Below are positions 40,961 through 50,318 of a stretch of 64,000 bases of DNA, one piece after another (positions within the stretch are counted from its first letter, which is position 1; every line of letters starts with the position of its first letter). This DNA comes from Eledone cirrhosa. Lineage: Eukaryota; Mollusca; Cephalopoda; Octopoda; Eledonidae. The notes under the pieces are model-generated. The model worked only from the letters and a program-made list of their open reading frames with translations. It searched no databases and was not told where the DNA came from. The stretch covers positions 183,267,990 to 183,331,989 of the forward strand of contig OZ024743.1 in assembly GCA_964016885.1 (NCBI GenBank), written 5' to 3'. Position numbers and translations under genes: made by a program.

Positions 40961-41232
40961 AAGGATTATAAAAATATGTAACTATTTTGGAATGCTTTTG
41001 TCAATAATAACAATTTGCTGATATCAAAATTTGTTATTTTAGAAGTTAAATGATCTCATGTTTATGCATGACTCCATAATATTTGTTTTTCTGTATAGGG
41101 TGGGGGTGGGGCAGGGGGAGATATATATTTCAACCTCATGTTATTTCAAAAACCTTTTAAAATGTATTTTACTATTTTGATATTTTAATATTTCTCTGGA
41201 AACAAAAGCTAATTCTGTACTATTATGTATTC

Positions 41233-41432
41233 AATGGCGGTGGATTGGCAGTATCGGTAGAGGGTCAGACGCCATGCTTTCCAGCATAGTTACGTCCCTT
41301 TAAGACCTGAGTTCAAATCCCGCCGAGGTTGACTTTGCCATTCATCCTTACGGGGTCGATAAAATAAAGTACCAGTAATGCACTGGGTAATTGCTGGCCT
41401 TGTGCCTAAAGTAGAAACAATTATTATGTATT
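41233..41432 (+). mobile_element. SINE type C
   Basis: Full copy: GGTGGATTGGCAGTATCGGT head, GAGTTCAAATCCCGCCGAGG, CTTACGGGGTCGATAAAATA, end TTGTGCCTAAAGTAGAAAC. Confidence 0.9.
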
Positions 41433-41564
41433 CAATAAATATTTATTTATGTTGGAAATAACATCTCCCAATGTTTTAGTATACTTTATACCAACTCTAT
41501 AACGTAAAGTAATGTCTATTTATTTATGAAAATGAAAGCTACTGTTCTCATTATTAGTGTAGCT

Positions 41565-41748
41565 GTTTAATTTTGGTAATATCCTGAACAAGATGATTGA
41601 ATAATATCTATGAGTTTGGCTGGTCTCACTTGGGAATCCAGCTAGATCAATTGGAGATGGTTGCTTTTGACAGGACCTGCTGGAAGGAGTGTTTGAAAAT
41701 TCTGCTCCCATGACTCCCTCAGGAATAAGTGGGCGAAGAATAAACAAA
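41565..41748 (+). mobile_element. LINE C-terminal fragment (TCWKECL family)
   Basis: The + strand has GAGTTTGGCTGGTCTCACTT, CCAGCTAGATCAATTGGAGA and GACAGGACCTGCTGGAAGGA, the same segment as at 19655-19880. Confidence 0.7.
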
Positions 41749-42031
41749 GAACTGATAGTATCGATTATAGAATATTGATTAAGTTTTTATTAATGTGACC
41801 CAGAATAAAAATAGAAATGATGGATACGTTATCTTAAATGTTTGAGTTATACTACAACACAAAATGTGTTGTACAGGAAGATGTTAATGAAAAAAACCTA
41901 TTTTCGTTAAGGTGGTGAACATTTAATACTTTCATAATAAAACTATTTTGTTCTGTTGCCTGCTGAGGCATATGAGAGCAGGGAATATAGTTCATGATTG
42001 TACATAAATAACAGCTTACAACTCTATGTTG

Positions 42032-42268
42032 TTAACCCTTTAGTTACCAACCCGGCCAAAACCAGCTCAGGTTCTATGAAATAAATTCACCTATTTTAAA
42101 AGTTTCCAATTTAAATTAAAATCTTCCAACATAATTTTATATATGAACCTTACATTAAGTTACTATCTTAGTAATGAAATAAGTAATAATCTTAGGAAAT
42201 CCCTCAATATTCTTCATTAATTAATTAAACTAGAGAGTATTTCGTTAGAAATGTCATGAAAGGGTTAA
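42032..42268. mobile_element. MITE-like element with TTAA sites and CCCTTT ends
   Basis: It is bounded by TTAACCCTTTAGTTACC and CATGAAAGGGTTAA. The terminal inverted repeat CCCTTT/AAAGGG is flanked by TTAA on both sides, which is the target site of piggyBac transposons. No ORF. Relatives lie at 40350, 50427, 51490 and 52320. Confidence 0.65.
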
Positions 42269-42317
42269 GGAACATCTGATAAAGAAATCACCATCATCAT
42301 TGTCATCATTGTTTAAC

Positions 42318-42465
42318 GTCCATTATATTATTGTCACCTGTCACAAGACTGGTCTTATATTATTGTCACCTGTCACAAGACTGGTCTTATATTATTGTCA
42401 CCTGTAACAAGATTGGTCTTATATTATTGTCACCTGTAACAAGATTGGTCTTATATTATTGTTTT
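42318..42465. repeat. Tandem repeat, about 34 bp x 4
   Basis: GGTCTTATATTATTGTCACC followed by TGTCACAAGACT or TGTAACAAGATT. Confidence 0.9.
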
Positions 42466-42499
42466 ACTTCACCTTTTCTTGCTACTTCCATGTAGTCAC

Positions 42500-42667
42500 A
42501 GGTGTGCCGTCGTTACATTCTTTAGACTTGGACATTTTAAACTTGGTGGCACCCATCCCTTTTCCTACACAGAACAATTTCTTCCAGAGAGTGAGAATAA
42601 AAACGACTTCCATAATATCCCTTCCTTGGAATTGGAATCCTTTAAAATGGGTGGTTTTATTTCATAG
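42500..42667 (+). other. Small open frame of unknown nature
   Basis: Behind an acceptor-like TAGTCACAG, the frame CAVVTFFRLGHFKLGGTHPF..ESENKNDFHN reads 55 codons to TAG at 42665. Its last 30 or so bases belong to the inverted end of a CCCTTT-type element (42640-42708). Exon or repeat origin cannot be decided here. Confidence 0.25.
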
Positions 42668-42719
42668 AATCAAGACCAGTTTTGGCCGGGTTGGTAACTA
42701 AAGGGTTAAACATGTTCTA

Positions 42720-43545
42720 GTTTCCATTGCTACTTCCACAGCTTCATCATTTTGGACTTTGAACTCAGCCCTGTAAAATTAATGACCAATAAAAATGATG
42801 AAAAAAGGATTAAAATAATAAACAAGAAGAGAGAGAAAAGGGGTGGGGTAGAATTAAATTAAATAATAAAAAAGAAGGAAAAGGTGAAAGGATGGAGCAA
42901 ACTCTATACCCTTAACTGGGTAGGATATCTCAGTTGCAGCCCACAGAAAGTGGCCCGACTTTATCATCTAATCAGACCACCACAATACTCACCAGCTTAT
43001 TTAATTTTAAACCCTAACAAAGACCTGATCTTTGACAATAGCTAACAGCTTTTATTTGCTTTTATTTTCATTTTCAAAACAAGATAGCACATGATTGTGA
43101 TATTTGACCTACGTATAGATCTATCTTTTTTTCAAGTAATTAATTTTAATGAAATGCTGACAGATCTGCTGAAATGCAACTGCTTGTTGTAACATATTAA
43201 TGTTTCCTGGCTTCAATATCTTATTTCAATCTCTTCTTTATCTTTTACAAACTTTAACATTGTATAAAATATATTTTCAATGGTTGACAAGAGACAACAA
43301 ACAACAGATAAGAGACAGTTTTGTCAAAATTTAATCTCTGAAGACATAAAAAGAAAAAGAAAAATTAACAAAAACTGAAAATATAAAGCGAGAGCAGACG
43401 TTAAAACGACAATGATGATGATGACCTGTGTAAACTACTATTTTTGAGTTAGAAAACTATTACATATCTTTGTGATTCAGTCTGGTTAAAACACCAAAGT
43501 TTAGAAGAACGGTAAGTGTTTGTATAAATATACTAGTTGTTGTTG
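42720..43545. other. Intergenic, nothing recognised
   Basis: AT-rich and purine-rich (AAAGAAAAAG near 43350) sequence with no recognised exon, RNA gene or repeat. Confidence 0.4.
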
Positions 43546-43549
43546 TCAT

Positions 43550-43790
43550 TGTCGTTCTTCTTCTCCTCCTCCCTGTAAATGTTGTGGGGGTAGAGTCCTC
43601 AAACACTCCTTCCAACGGGTCCTGCCAGAAGCAACCATCTCCAGCTGATCCGGCTGGATCCCCAAGTGGACCAGCCAAGCTCATGGATGTTATCCAACTA
43701 TCTTGCTCATGGTCTACCCCTGGGTCTCCTGCCGGTTGGTTTTGCTCATAAAATCTACCCAGTAATTGTTTTGAATCTTTTCTAGCTTAA
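43550..43790 (-). mobile_element. LINE C-terminal fragment (TCWKECL family)
   Basis: The - strand contains GGTTGCTTCTGGCAGGACCC, GGATCCAGCCGGATCAGCTG and ATGAGCTTGGCTGGTCCACT. Confidence 0.7.
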
Positions 43791-43879
43791 TTCTTTTGGA
43801 AAATACTTGGATCATTATTGTAATTAATTTATTTTATAAATATATCTGTGGTTGCTTTTGTTTAGAAAAAAAATCAAGC

Positions 43880-43945
43880 GACTATCATCATCATCATCAT
43901 TATTGTCGGTTTAGCATCTGCTTTCCCTGTTAGCAACAGTTGAAC
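43880..43945 (-). repeat. LINE/SINE tail end
   Basis: (CAT)n then TTTAGCATCTGCTTTCCCTG. Confidence 0.6.
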
Positions 43946-44045
43946 TATGTTAACCATATTTTCATGAGATAAATAAATATTGATAAATTAATTTAAGCGT
44001 AATGATAACTAATTATAATGTTAACTGTGGCTGATTATTATTATT

Positions 44046-44198
44046 ATTGGGTGGTGGATTGGCAGTATCGGTAGAGGGTTGGACGCCGTATTTTGCAGCA
44101 CAGAGTTACGTCCATTTACGGACTGAGTTCAAATACCGCTGAAGTTAACTTTGCCTTTCATCCTTACGGGGTCGATAAAATAAAGTACCAGTAATGAA
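44046..44198 (+). mobile_element. SINE type C, 3'-shortened
   Basis: GGTGGATTGGCAGTATCGGT head through CTTACGGGGTCGATAAAATA and AGTACCAGTAATG, then it stops before the usual 3' end. Confidence 0.85.
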
Positions 44199-44261
44199 AT
44201 AATTTAAGTCATAAAAATCATAAGCAATGTTTAACAATAATTTTTCTATTCTTTGATTTAG

Positions 44262-44947
44262 AAAATACATTTATAAAACAGCAAAGAATGACAAATTTTG
44301 ATGAACAAAGTTGTATGAAATATCCTTTTGGTGCTTGTAGAAATGACATGAAAATCCAGCAGTTGTTTTGTGTAAGAGATTTTCTTCCTAAAACAAACTT
44401 AAAGCAAGTCATTTTGTTTAAGAATCCAAATAATGAAGGAAAGTTTAAAAACCATTTGTTCTTTTTAGAGAGTCTTCAGAAACAACAGTATAACAACAGG
44501 AAACATTCTCATTCACATTTTATGTGGCATCAAGAAAACAAATTCTATGAATGGAAAGAAAAAGATGAACAAAACTTTAAAAAAATTGGTTTATCAAAGG
44601 ACAATTTATCTTTGATAAATGAATATGCTCCTAACACCAATTTTAATTTGAAATCTGATAAAAATGAATCTTTACAAATCTTTCCTTTCCAAAATGGAAG
44701 AATAAATTTATTAAACCCCCAATATAATTCCATAAAAAATGTCACTGAAAACCAAGAAAGGAAATATTTTTGGAAAAATAAACTTGGTAAAGATTTATTA
44801 AAACGAGAACAATTATTATCAGATTGTCGCTTTTCAGAACTCTGTTCCATTTTACATCCAATGGAATACTCCAAGGACTTTATAAGTTCAGTAGATGAAC
44901 CCTATATAATATCTGCTTCTATCAAAACAGGATACAGTCAAATATGA
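44262..44947 (+). CDS. Unidentified AT-rich open exon, possible terminal exon
   Basis: After an acceptor-like CTTTGATTTAG, the frame is open for about 228 codons to TGA (44945-44947); the first ATG is at 44288. The protein is rich in N, K, F and Q with no transmembrane segment, zinc motif or known domain recognised (SLQKQQYNNRKHSHSHFMWH, SEQ-like RKYFWKNKLGKDLLKREQ). It lacks LINE motifs and repeats no other part of the window. Entering at phase 2, it could be the last exon of a lineage-specific gene whose upstream exons I could not identify. It could also be a single-exon or decayed gene. No AATAAA is evident nearby. Confidence 0.45.
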
Positions 44948-44949
44948 AG

Positions 44950-45260
44950 TAAAATATTCAATATATGATATTCAGTATCAAACTTTTATAAAAACATCAA
45001 ATTAAAATTTAGTTAAATTACAATTATCTAAATTCTGTTTAGTGTTGTTTTTATCAATTTGTAGAAATATTAACTATTACAAATCATTAATATCATAGTT
45101 GAAGTCAGTAAAGTTACATAAATGGTTGAGCACCAGACTTTTCATTATTTACATCAGTCATGGGCAAACTGCAGCTCACGAGCCACATACGGACCGTTTA
45201 GCTTTCTGACTGGCTGTGTGGTTATATAAAAATATTTATGGGAGCAACCTTGGTTGTGTG
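44950..45260. other. AT-rich stretch, nothing recognised
   Basis: Possible 3' UTR of the preceding open exon; a CTGCAGCTCACGAGCC stretch near 45170 is unclassified. Confidence 0.35.
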
Positions 45261-45414
45261 TTTAAGAACTTCCCTTCCTAACTAAATGATTTTCAGATCT
45301 CTCCCTCAAAGCAAATATCTTCTGTAACAGCTTCAGACTGACAAACGTCGTATAAGTGAATTTGTAGATGGAAACTGTAAGGGAGACAATCGTATGTATG
45401 TGAGTGTATGTATG

Positions 45415-45540
45415 TGTCTTTGTTTCACATTTGACATTATCAAACAGTGTGTGTGTGTGTTTCACATTTTACATCATCAAGCAATGTGTGTGTGTGTACG
45501 CATGTGTGTCTTCTTTCCACATTTGACATCATCAAGTGAT
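45415..45540. repeat. Short tandem repeat (TTTCACATTTGACATCATCAA type)
   Basis: Three copies of a roughly 50-bp unit with (GT)n and TTyCACATTTkACATCATCA. Confidence 0.7.
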
Positions 45541-45597
45541 GATATTTGTTTATGTACTACATAAACAATATTTTCTGTAGCTCAGTTGTTCAACAAG

Positions 45598-45895
45598 AAA
45601 CATGGCTTAATGGTTAGAGTGTTCGGCTCATGATTGTAACGTCATGAGTATAATTCCTAGCAGCATGCTGTGCCCTTCAGCAAAATACTTTATTTCATGT
45701 TGCTCCAGTTCATTCAGCTGGCCAACACTAATTGTACCAGTAATTCAGGGAGCCAGCCTTATCATGCATTGTGTCATAATGAATCTCTCTGAGATTTACA
45801 TTAAGGGTACACATGTCTATGGAATACTCAGCCACTTGCACATTAATTCCATGAACAGACTAATCCATTAATCAAACATGTGAAACAGTCGTTGT
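45598..45895 (+). mobile_element. SINE type D
   Basis: The head ATGGCTTAATGGTTAGAGTG carries tRNA-like boxes, followed by TACTTTATTTCATGTTGCTC, AATCTCTCTGAGATTTACAT and TCAGCCACTTGCACATTAAT. Same family as 29222 (-). Confidence 0.75.
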
Positions 45896-46017
45896 CAGAA
45901 CCAACTGAGATCCTACACACATCGTAGCACTTAAAAGATGGTGGGTGTTTTCTGGAAGGGCCTAAAGTTGTAGAATCTAGCCTGAAAATGTGTTGTCTAA
46001 TCATGGAAAAGAAAACT

Positions 46018-46130
46018 TAATGATAAAAGGATGATGATGATGATGAGGATACTAATGATGATGGTGGTGGTGGTGGTGATAATGATGATAGTAATGATGG
46101 TGATGATGATGATAGTGGTGATGAAGAATA
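46018..46130. repeat. (GAT)n-rich microsatellite
   Basis: GATGATGATGATGAGGATAC and related units with GGTGGTG interruptions. Confidence 0.85.
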
Positions 46131-46209
46131 CAGATTTAATATTATAAACAACAGGGAATAAGCTGTGGCAACATAGTAGCTAGAACAGAAACAGATGGAC
46201 AAAGTTGAA

Positions 46210-46745
46210 GGAGCTACTACCTCTGTTGACAACAAAAGGTTGCTCTCTACAAATGAAAGGCCAGCTGTAAGGTGTCTGTATGTGTTATGCAATGTTTCAT
46301 AGTAGTGAGACATGGGCAGTAAATGTAGAGGTTATGTGAAGGTTGGAGAGAAATGAAGTGAGCTTGCTTCAAAGGATCTGTGATGTTAATGTACATGAAT
46401 GACAAAGTATAGATGAGCTGAGAGAAAAACTGGATATAAACGGAATCAAATGTGTGATAGAGAGAAGACTGGTATAGACCTGATTTGTATGGATGATAAT
46501 TGTTGAGTAAAGAAGTGCCATGAATTCTCAGTGGAAGGAAGCTGCAGTAGAGGAAGACCAAGATATTACAGGAATCAAATGTAGTGTAATTTGAGAAGAC
46601 TGCTGATATGAACATGATTTGTATGGATGAGTAATAATGGATGCCAGTGGAAGGAGGTTACAGTGGAGGAGGACCTGGGCAGAAATAGTGAGGGCTGATG
46701 TAGTCTCAAATCACTGAAACAGACATAAAAGGATGATGATGATGT
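46210..46745 (+). mobile_element. RTE-like LINE, decayed 3' fragment with tail
   Basis: The + strand keeps GTTTCATAGTAGTGAGACAT (..CETWAV..), GGAGAGAAATGAAGTGAGC, ATGAGCTGAGAGAAAAACTG and a GATGATGAT end. A stretch from TGGAATCAAATGT.. is partly duplicated (46440-46530 and 46570-46640). Confidence 0.7.
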
Positions 46746-46894
46746 TACCATAAATGTATGAAGTCTGAAGTATTTTTGTAAGCTATAGTTATTACACAAT
46801 CTATAATATATAGCAACTGTAGCAATATATACCTCACTAAGATAAATGAAGCAATAGCTCTTTGTCCAAACATATTTTGTCAGATAGATAGCTG

Positions 46895-46944
46895 TGGAGT
46901 CATCTCTCAGCTAAATATATCTGTCACATATCTAATGATAGATA
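46895..46944. repeat. 54-bp minisatellite, left piece
   Basis: CTCAGCTAAATATATCTGTC..ATCTAATGATAGATA, separated from the main array by the LINE insertion. Confidence 0.85.
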
Positions 46945-47951
46945 ACTTTTTTTTTATTTGCCACCAGGGCATCAAAAGTGGGACAAGTACAAAGGGGGGA
47001 GTTTACATGCAAAGGCGTCCTCAATATGGAGGAGGCAATAACAAGGTATAAAAGTATAAAAATAAAATAAAATATAACAAAATAAATTTTATAACAAAAT
47101 CCTCAATAGGGAGGAGGCGCCTTGGGGGGTCGCACACACCCCCCCCAAAAAAGTGTGCAACCCTTCGCCTCAGGAGCACAGAGAGGGGGTGCTCCCTTGG
47201 TCTTTCATCTTCCTCACCTATAGTCTGATGTAGAGTGAAGGCCCATTCACACGGGCCATTCTCGCCACTTTCACCCATCTTTCATAAAAACGGCTGGGGT
47301 GCAGCACCTCTCTCTCCATCCTGATCCTTCTTCCGAAATGATATCGGAAGAAACGGACCAGTTGTTGGCCAGAGAGAAAGGTGTCTGACCTCAGTCCTTT
47401 CAGATGCGTCCACCATACAACCTCTTTCGCCATGGCTATTATGCACAGAAACACCGCCTCTCCTTCGTTTTTGAAGAGGGGAGGCGGCTTGATCGTTACA
47501 ATAGACTTGGTCCCACCCTTGTTCGACATAGCCCAACAGATCGGCAATGCCCGAGCAGTGTACCAATGCGTGTGTAACGGTTTCCTCCTCGCACACGCAT
47601 CTGGGACACATCTTTTTCGAGGGGTCCCTACCCGGGCGCCCGTGTCTGTAGAGCCTTTCTCGAACGGGCAGAGCCCCTCGGTAGCACTGCCAGGCCAGGG
47701 ACCTCTGGAAGTTATCCATGGGTCCCGGCTGAATGTCCTACCGAACAGGTTGGCCAGTTCGTCTTCCTCCATGCCTAGGGCTTCTCCGAGGGCGTCGTCG
47801 CACCTGCTAACCACCAGCCCTCTATAGAATGACGAGGTGGATTCTCCACTGACAGCCGGGTCCGCTTGCCAGAGAGCTGTGAGCGCCTGGGCACACTCGG
47901 TGTGCCAGGCGCCCAGTTTTCTCGGTCTTTGCTAGATCTCCTTTGTTATCT
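46945..47951 (-). mobile_element. Tx1/L1-like LINE 3' fragment with 15-bp target-site duplication
   Basis: The - strand 5' end is at 47951 and the poly(A)-like tail is AAATAAAAAAAAAG near 46950. It is flanked by ATCTAATGATAGATA at 46930-46944 and 47952-47966. It holds the C-terminal LINE ORF in two frames (AWQCYRGALPVRERLYRHG, CPRCVCEEETVTHALVHC zinc finger). It is related to but distinct from the 20.1-24.4 kb copy, and higher in GC than its surroundings. Confidence 0.9.
47282..47814 (-). pseudogene. Tx1-like ORF2 C-terminus, frameshifted
   Basis: Two overlapping frames (47814-47218 and 47719-47282) each carry parts: LGMEEDELANLFGRTF in one, AWQCYRGALPVRERLYRHG and the zinc ligands C-x2-C, H and C in the other. 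A slip near 47700 separates them. Confidence 0.8.
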
Positions 47952-49204
47952 ATCTAATGATAGATAGCAAAGGAGTGATCTCTTAGCTAAATATACCTGT
48001 CACATATCCAATGATAGATAACTGTAGGTTTGTCTCTTAGCTAAATATACCTGTTACATATCCAATGGTAGATAACTGTAGGTTTGTCTCTTAGCTAAAT
48101 ATACCTGTCACATATCTAATGGTAGATAACTGTAGGTTTATCTCTTAGCTAAATATACCTGTCACATATCTAATGATAGATAACTGTAGGTTTGTCTCTT
48201 AGCTAAATATACCTGTCACATATCCAATGGTAGATAACTGTAGGTTTGTCTCTTCACTAAATATACCTGTCACATATCCAATGATAGATAACTGTAGGTT
48301 TGTCTCTTAGCTAAATATACCTGTCACATATCTAATGATAGATAACTGTAGGTTTGTCTCTTAGCTAAATATACCTGTCACATATCCAATGGTAGATAAC
48401 TGTAGGTTTGTCTCTTAGCTAAATATACCTGTCACATATCTAATGATAGATAACTGTAGGTTTGTCTCTTAGCTAAATATACCTGTCACATATCTAATGA
48501 TAGATAACTGTAGGTTTGTCTCTTAGGTAAATATACCTGTCACATATCTAATGGTAGATAACTGTAGGTTTGTCTCTTAGCTAAATATACCTGTCACATA
48601 TCCAATGATAGATAACTGTAGGTTTGTCTCTTAGCTAAATATACCTGTCACATATCCAATGATAGATAACTGTAGGTTTGTCTCTTAGCTAAATATACCT
48701 GTCACATATCTAATGATAGATAACTGTAGGTTTGTCTCTTAGCTAAATATACCTGTCACATATCTAATGGTAGATAACTGTAGGTTTGTCTCTTAGCTAA
48801 ATATACCTGTCACATATCCAATGATAGATAACTGTAGGTTTGTCTCTTAGCTAAATATACCTGTCACATATCTAATGGTAGATAACTGTAGGTTTGTCTC
48901 TTAGCTAAATATACCTGTCACATATCTAATGATAGATAACTGTAGGTTTGTCTCTTAGCTAAATATACCTGTCACATATCCAATGATAGATAACTGTAGG
49001 TTTGTCTCTTAGCTAAATATACCTGTCACATATCTAATGGTAGATAACTGTAGGTTTGTCTCTTAGCTAAATATACCTGTTACATATCTAATGATAGATA
49101 ACTGTAGGTTTGTCTCTTAGCTAAATATACCTGTCACATATCTAATGGTAGATAACTGTAGGTTTGTCTCTTAGCTAAATATACCTGTCACATATCTAAT
49201 GAAG
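47952..49204. repeat. 54-bp minisatellite array, about 23 copies
   Basis: Unit TAGATAACTGTAGGTTTGTC, TCTTAGCTAAATATACCTGT, CACATATCTAATGA. Units differ mainly at two sites (TATCyAATGr). The variants are not in strict order, but a CA-TG-TA triplet recurs near the right end. Identity between units is very high. Confidence 0.97.
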
Positions 49205-49214
49205 ATTTTAGTCT

Positions 49215-49450
49215 GTCATCATCATTTAAAGTCTATTTTCCCATTCTTGTATGGGTTGTCATGTTATGAGACAAGTCAGATCAGGTGACCAGGTTTTGCT
49301 CATACAGATCTGTATTTTAGCTTGGTTTTTACAGATGGGTGCCCTTCCTAATGCCAACCATGTTACTGTGTCGGCTGGATGATTTTCATCATGGCACTGA
49401 AACTGCCACTTGACAGGGTGGATTGGGTACGTTTTGTCATGTGATATACA
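49215..49450 (-). repeat. LINE/SINE tail fragment
   Basis: The reverse complement of the shared tail (GGTTGGCATTAGGAAGGGC, CATGTAAACCAAGC-like, CAAGAATGGGAAAATAG). Confidence 0.7.
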
Positions 49451-49789
49451 AATTACCACAACACAGATCCTGTAATAAAAAACAGAGTCTAGAAACAATA
49501 CCAAGATGATTGATCCCTCTAGTTAGGAGTTGAGCACTAGTGTCATTTTTATTTCCCATGAAAGGGGTTGAACACAACCAGTGAAACCAACAAAATATTT
49601 GTCAAATTTACAATCGAGGATCATTTTTACATCCAGGTAAATTCATTTACCATTTGACCATACTGAACCCAGCACTTCATGATCACGAAACAAAACTTTT
49701 AACCATGTGGCCGTATCTGCAGCCAAGTAAGTTATATGTATCATACACAGTATACAGACTGATAATAAATGTATGAATTAAAGGTTAAA

Positions 49790-50040
49790 GGAATTGATTG
49801 ACAAAATCCCAGACCTCACTCACTTTAATGAGTGAGGTGGAGCTTGTCAAACCGGACCAAAGAAAACAATGTTTCCATTGGTCTTTCCATTGCTGATACT
49901 ATGTAACAGTCACAACTGGCAGAAAGGACAACATGAAATAAAGTGTCTTGCTCAAGGACATAACACATCACCTGGTCTAGGAGTCGAACTCACAACCTCA
50001 TGATTGTGAATCCAATTCTCTAACCACTAAGGCACCAGCC
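49790..50040 (-). mobile_element. SINE type D
   Basis: On the - strand the head is GTGCCTTAGTGGTTAGAGAA with GTGAGTTCGACTCCTAGACC, a good B box. The body ACTTTATTTCATGTTGTCC and CTTTGGTCCGGTTTGACAAG follows. It lies just downstream of the NUDCD3 poly(A) signal. Confidence 0.8.
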
Positions 50041-50155
50041 TTCACTATAAATTAGTTACTGCTAAATATTGTGTTAAACTTTTGACAAAAGAGAAGAAAG
50101 AAAACCAACAACTTAAGAGAATAATATAAGTGCCATATGTTAGTGATTTAAATGG

Positions 50156-50161
50156 TTTATT
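50156..50161 (-). terminator. NUDCD3: NUDCD3 poly(A) signal AATAAA
   Basis: AATAAA on the - strand, 38 bp downstream of the NUDCD3 stop codon; a short 3' UTR is implied. Confidence 0.7.
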
Positions 50162-50198
50162 TATAGATATCATCAATAGTAATGAATATATAACACAA

Positions 50199-50318
50199 TC
50201 ATTGGTTCATTGTCAAAACACCACTGGGATCTATTTTAAATTTACTTGGATCAAATTCCTGACCTTTGAAAGGTGATCCTTCAGCATGCCAAGCTTGTTT
50301 TAGCATATCATGTGCTTT
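50199..50318 (-). CDS. NUDCD3: NUDCD3 exon 8 (terminal)
   Basis: Residues 304-342 and TGA. Encodes AHDMLKQAWHAEGSPFKGQ, the conserved C-terminus. Acceptor CATTACAG. Confidence 0.95.
   Translation of the reverse strand, partial: KAHDMLKQAWHAEGSPFKGQEFDPSKFKIDPSGVLTMNQ

Noticed and set aside
46895..49204. Regular array as a possible CRISPR
   Set aside because: The whole 54-bp unit is repeated with no unique spacers, in an animal genome.
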